Shown here: positions 62,451-64,000 of the stretch, piece after piece
Layout of the letters: every line of letters begins with the position of its first letter
Position numbering within the stretch: the first letter of the stretch is position 1
Assembly (NCBI GenBank): GCA_016845145.1
Contig: JAERTE010000018.1
Coordinates: forward strand, 62,001 to 126,000
Source of the DNA: Rhodospirillaceae bacterium
GTDB lineage: Bacteria > Pseudomonadota > Alphaproteobacteria > Rhodospirillales > Casp-alpha2
Length of the DNA stretch: 64,000 bases
Direction of reading: 5' to 3'
Made by a program: the position numbers and the translations under genes
The notes under the pieces: generated by a model
Seen by the model: only the letters and a program-made list of their open reading frames with translations
What the model was told of the DNA's origin: nothing
Databases searched by the model: none

Positions 62451-62702
62451 TTAGCCGCCCTGAATGGCCGGAAATAGCGTGATTTCGTCACCATCGGTGA
62501 GTGCGTGCCCGGCCCGCGCATCGAGCGGCACGGCCTCACCGTTGACGATGGTGGTGTATGATTCTTCGCTCGGCAACGAGAGTGACGCCACCACGTCGGC
62601 CACATTGGTGCCGCCTGCGGCATCCACCGTGCGTTCACCGAACTCGTCGAAGCCCGGCGGCGGACCGCCGGCCATCGACAGCAGTTTGATTTTGATCTTC
62701 AT
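62451..62702 (-). CDS. MoaD/ThiS-like ubiquitin-fold sulfur carrier
   Basis: An 83-residue protein with a beta-grasp pattern, ending in Gly-Gly (AIQGG), which is adenylated and thiocarboxylated in sulfur carriers. It lies 25 bp after the aldehyde:ferredoxin oxidoreductase gene on the same strand. This suggests it makes the dithiolene sulfur of a tungsto- or molybdopterin cofactor for that enzyme. It is a little longer at the N terminus than typical MoaD. Confidence 0.88.
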   Translation of the reverse strand: MKIKIKLLSMAGGPPPGFDEFGERTVDAAGGTNVADVVASLSLPSEESYTTIVNGEAVPLDARAGHALTDGDEITLFPAIQGG

Positions 62703-62727
62703 GCCTGAGTCCTGACCAAAGCCCCGA

Positions 62728-64000
62728 TTACAACCCGACGCGGTCCAGGGTCTCGTTGGTCGGCACGCCGTCCTCGGTCCAGCCGCGAAGTTGGTAGTAT
62801 TCGGGCAGCATCTTGTCCAACTCGGTGACGCGGCCCTTGGCAACGCCTGTTTTGGCCGCTTCCTTGAGGAAACGTTCGGGCAGCGTGTCGTCGGCCTTGG
62901 TCATGCCGGCGCGCATGTTGAACTGGCGTTCCAGCGTCCAGATACGCTCGCCTGTCTCCATCAAGCGTGCCTCGTCCCAGGTGGTTTCGAGCGCGGCGTC
63001 CAACTGTTCGGCGTAGTCGGCCATGTCCCAGGCATTACCGGCGAAGGCGCAGAGCCCAGACGAATCCTTCGCTGCCGCCATGTCCTGGGTTTCCTTGACG
63101 ATCTGCGCACGACCGTCGGTCTCGACGTTGGAGAAATCGGCCGTGAACGGGCTGGCGCGCATATGGCAAGCGCCCCGGTTGGACGTGGCGTAGGCTAACC
63201 CCATGCCCTGCATGGCGCGCGTGTCGTAGCCCGGAATTTCCTGGCCCTTGACGGCAATGGAGAATTCAGGCCGGCCGTACTTCTCGCACAACCGTTTCGA
63301 GCCGGCGCCGACCTCGGCACCGAAGCCTTCGCCCGTACCAACCATTTCGGTCAGTTTGCACAAGGCTTCCGCGTTGCCGAAGTTGAGCTCCAGCCCGCCG
63401 GTGTCTTCGGTGGTAATGACGCCTTCCTCAAACAATTCCATGGCCGCCGAGATCGAGCCGCCGAGCGAAATCGGGTCCATGCCATGCTCGTTGCACAGCG
63501 CGTTGGTGTAGGTGGCAGCGTCCAGATCGTTACAGCCGACCATGGGTGCGAGGGCGAAAATGCTCTCATACTCCAGCCCGCCGATGGCGTTGCCGTAACG
63601 CGCCTTGTTTTCCGCCGATTGTACCGTGAAGTGCTCGGGGTTGATTTTGGCGATGCGCCCGCAACCGATGGAACAACCAAAGCAGGCCTTGGTGGAGATG
63701 ACGTTGGGTTTGTTGTCGGAGCGGCGCGGCGTGTGCGCGGTTTTAACCTTCACGGCGTCATGGCCTTCGAATTGCACATCGCGGGAGTTGCGTGTGGGCA
63801 ACGAGCCGTAGGCGTTGGTGTTGTCCATCATGGCGTGTGTGCCGACGGCACCCAGGCGTTCGCGTGCCGCGTGGGTGTCGAGTTTCTCGCGTTTCGCCTG
63901 CACGACTTTCAAAAATCCTTCCGGGTCGGCCACGGCAACGCCGCGCGTGCCGCGCACGGCGACGGCCTTCAGGTTCTTCGACCCCATGACGGCGCCGACG
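62728..64000 (-). CDS. Aldehyde:ferredoxin oxidoreductase family protein (5' end outside window)
   Basis: The minus-strand frame is open through the right edge (VGAVMGSKNLKAV at its visible start), so the N-terminal pterin domain is missing and about 424 codons are seen. The [4Fe-4S] cysteines are in CFGCSIGC near visible residue 105, with a further Cys in SSGLCAF near 315. The family uses a bis-tungstopterin cofactor to oxidise aldehydes to acids with ferredoxin or a partner subunit. The MoaD-like gene downstream supports cofactor supply. Confidence 0.92.
   Translation of the reverse strand, partial: VGAVMGSKNLKAVAVRGTRGVAVADPEGFLKVVQAKREKLDTHAARERLGAVGTHAMMDNTNAYGSLPTRNSRDVQFEGHDAVKVKTAHTPRRSDNKPNVISTKACFGCSIGCGRIAKINPEHFTVQSAENKARYGNAIGGLEYESIFALAPMVGCNDLDAATYTNALCNEHGMDPISLGGSISAAMELFEEGVITTEDTGGLELNFGNAEALCKLTEMVGTGEGFGAEVGAGSKRLCEKYGRPEFSIAVKGQEIPGYDTRAMQGMGLAYATSNRGACHMRASPFTADFSNVETDGRAQIVKETQDMAAAKDSSGLCAFAGNAWDMADYAEQLDAALETTWDEARLMETGERIWTLERQFNMRAGMTKADDTLPERFLKEAAKTGVAKGRVTELDKMLPEYYQLRGWTEDGVPTNETLDRVGL

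Noticed and set aside
1..64000. CRISPR arrays, tRNA or rRNA genes, intact insertion sequences, prophage
   Set aside because: No regularly spaced repeats, no transposase or phage genes and no RNA-gene signatures were noticed by eye; a covariance-model search was not possible.

Overview
The window looks like part of an alphaproteobacterial chromosome (inference). The reasons are its roughly 55-58% GC feel, two tripartite TRAP uptake systems, dense sugar-acid and organosulfonate catabolic operons, a MocD/MocE-type monooxygenase pair, a fused MnmC, and family-level resemblance of proteins such as XylD and PucG to alphaproteobacterial and bacillar relatives. A marine or host-associated heterotroph is likely. 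No tRNA, rRNA, CRISPR array or intact insertion sequence was seen.

1-9.3 kb holds an oxidative/sugar-acid block: a QuiC-type dehydratase cut by the left edge, a Rieske ferredoxin, a PanB-like protein, a LacI repressor, a MocD-type diiron oxygenase, an enolase-superfamily dehydratase, a PhyH dioxygenase, a beta-hydroxyacid dehydrogenase and a DMT exporter/permease. 9.3-19.3 kb carries an idonate/gluconate module (gnd, idnD, a D-2-hydroxyacid dehydrogenase, idnO, gntK, a GarR-like reductase) and a De Ley-Doudoroff module (dgoA, dgoK). Two FCD-type GntR regulators and another enolase-superfamily dehydratase follow. 19.4-29.7 kb is one long operon: TRAP dctP, a dehydratase, dctQ, dctM, a Zn dehydrogenase, kduD, a XylD-type dehydratase, kdgK and eda. 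It would import an acid sugar and turn it into pyruvate plus glyceraldehyde 3-phosphate.

29.9-37.6 kb is a ureidoglycine/oxalurate operon: a PucG-like aminotransferase, a small FdrA-related ORF, AllG/DUF1116, AllF/FdrA, carbamate kinase, AllH/DUF2877 and a GGT-family protein that fits oxamate amidohydrolase. Together they would convert ureidoglycine plus glyoxylate to glycine, oxalate, ammonia, CO2 and ATP. A GMC oxidoreductase follows on the other strand. 39.5-46.7 kb is a second TRAP operon with an IclR regulator, an HpsN-like dehydrogenase, an SDR and a Zn dehydrogenase, resembling 2,3-dihydroxypropane-1-sulfonate (DHPS) catabolism.

46.8-53.2 kb holds a secreted four-EF-hand protein divergent from a two-component system whose sensor carries ten consecutive Asp residues in its periplasmic loop, then a PEBP protein, mnmC and a creatininase-family amidohydrolase. 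53.3-58.0 kb is the strangest part: an AT-rich gap, then a secreted protein with a MACPF-like signature and a ricin-like C terminus. It is divergent from a secreted DNase I-fold (EEP) protein that overlaps a secreted protein with a very basic tail. This is a candidate undescribed effector/toxin cassette. The right end has an MFS permease, a GNAT acetyltransferase, a LacI/GntR-type repressor with two strong operators in front of a second PhyH dioxygenase, and a MoaD-like carrier next to an aldehyde:ferredoxin oxidoreductase cut by the right edge.
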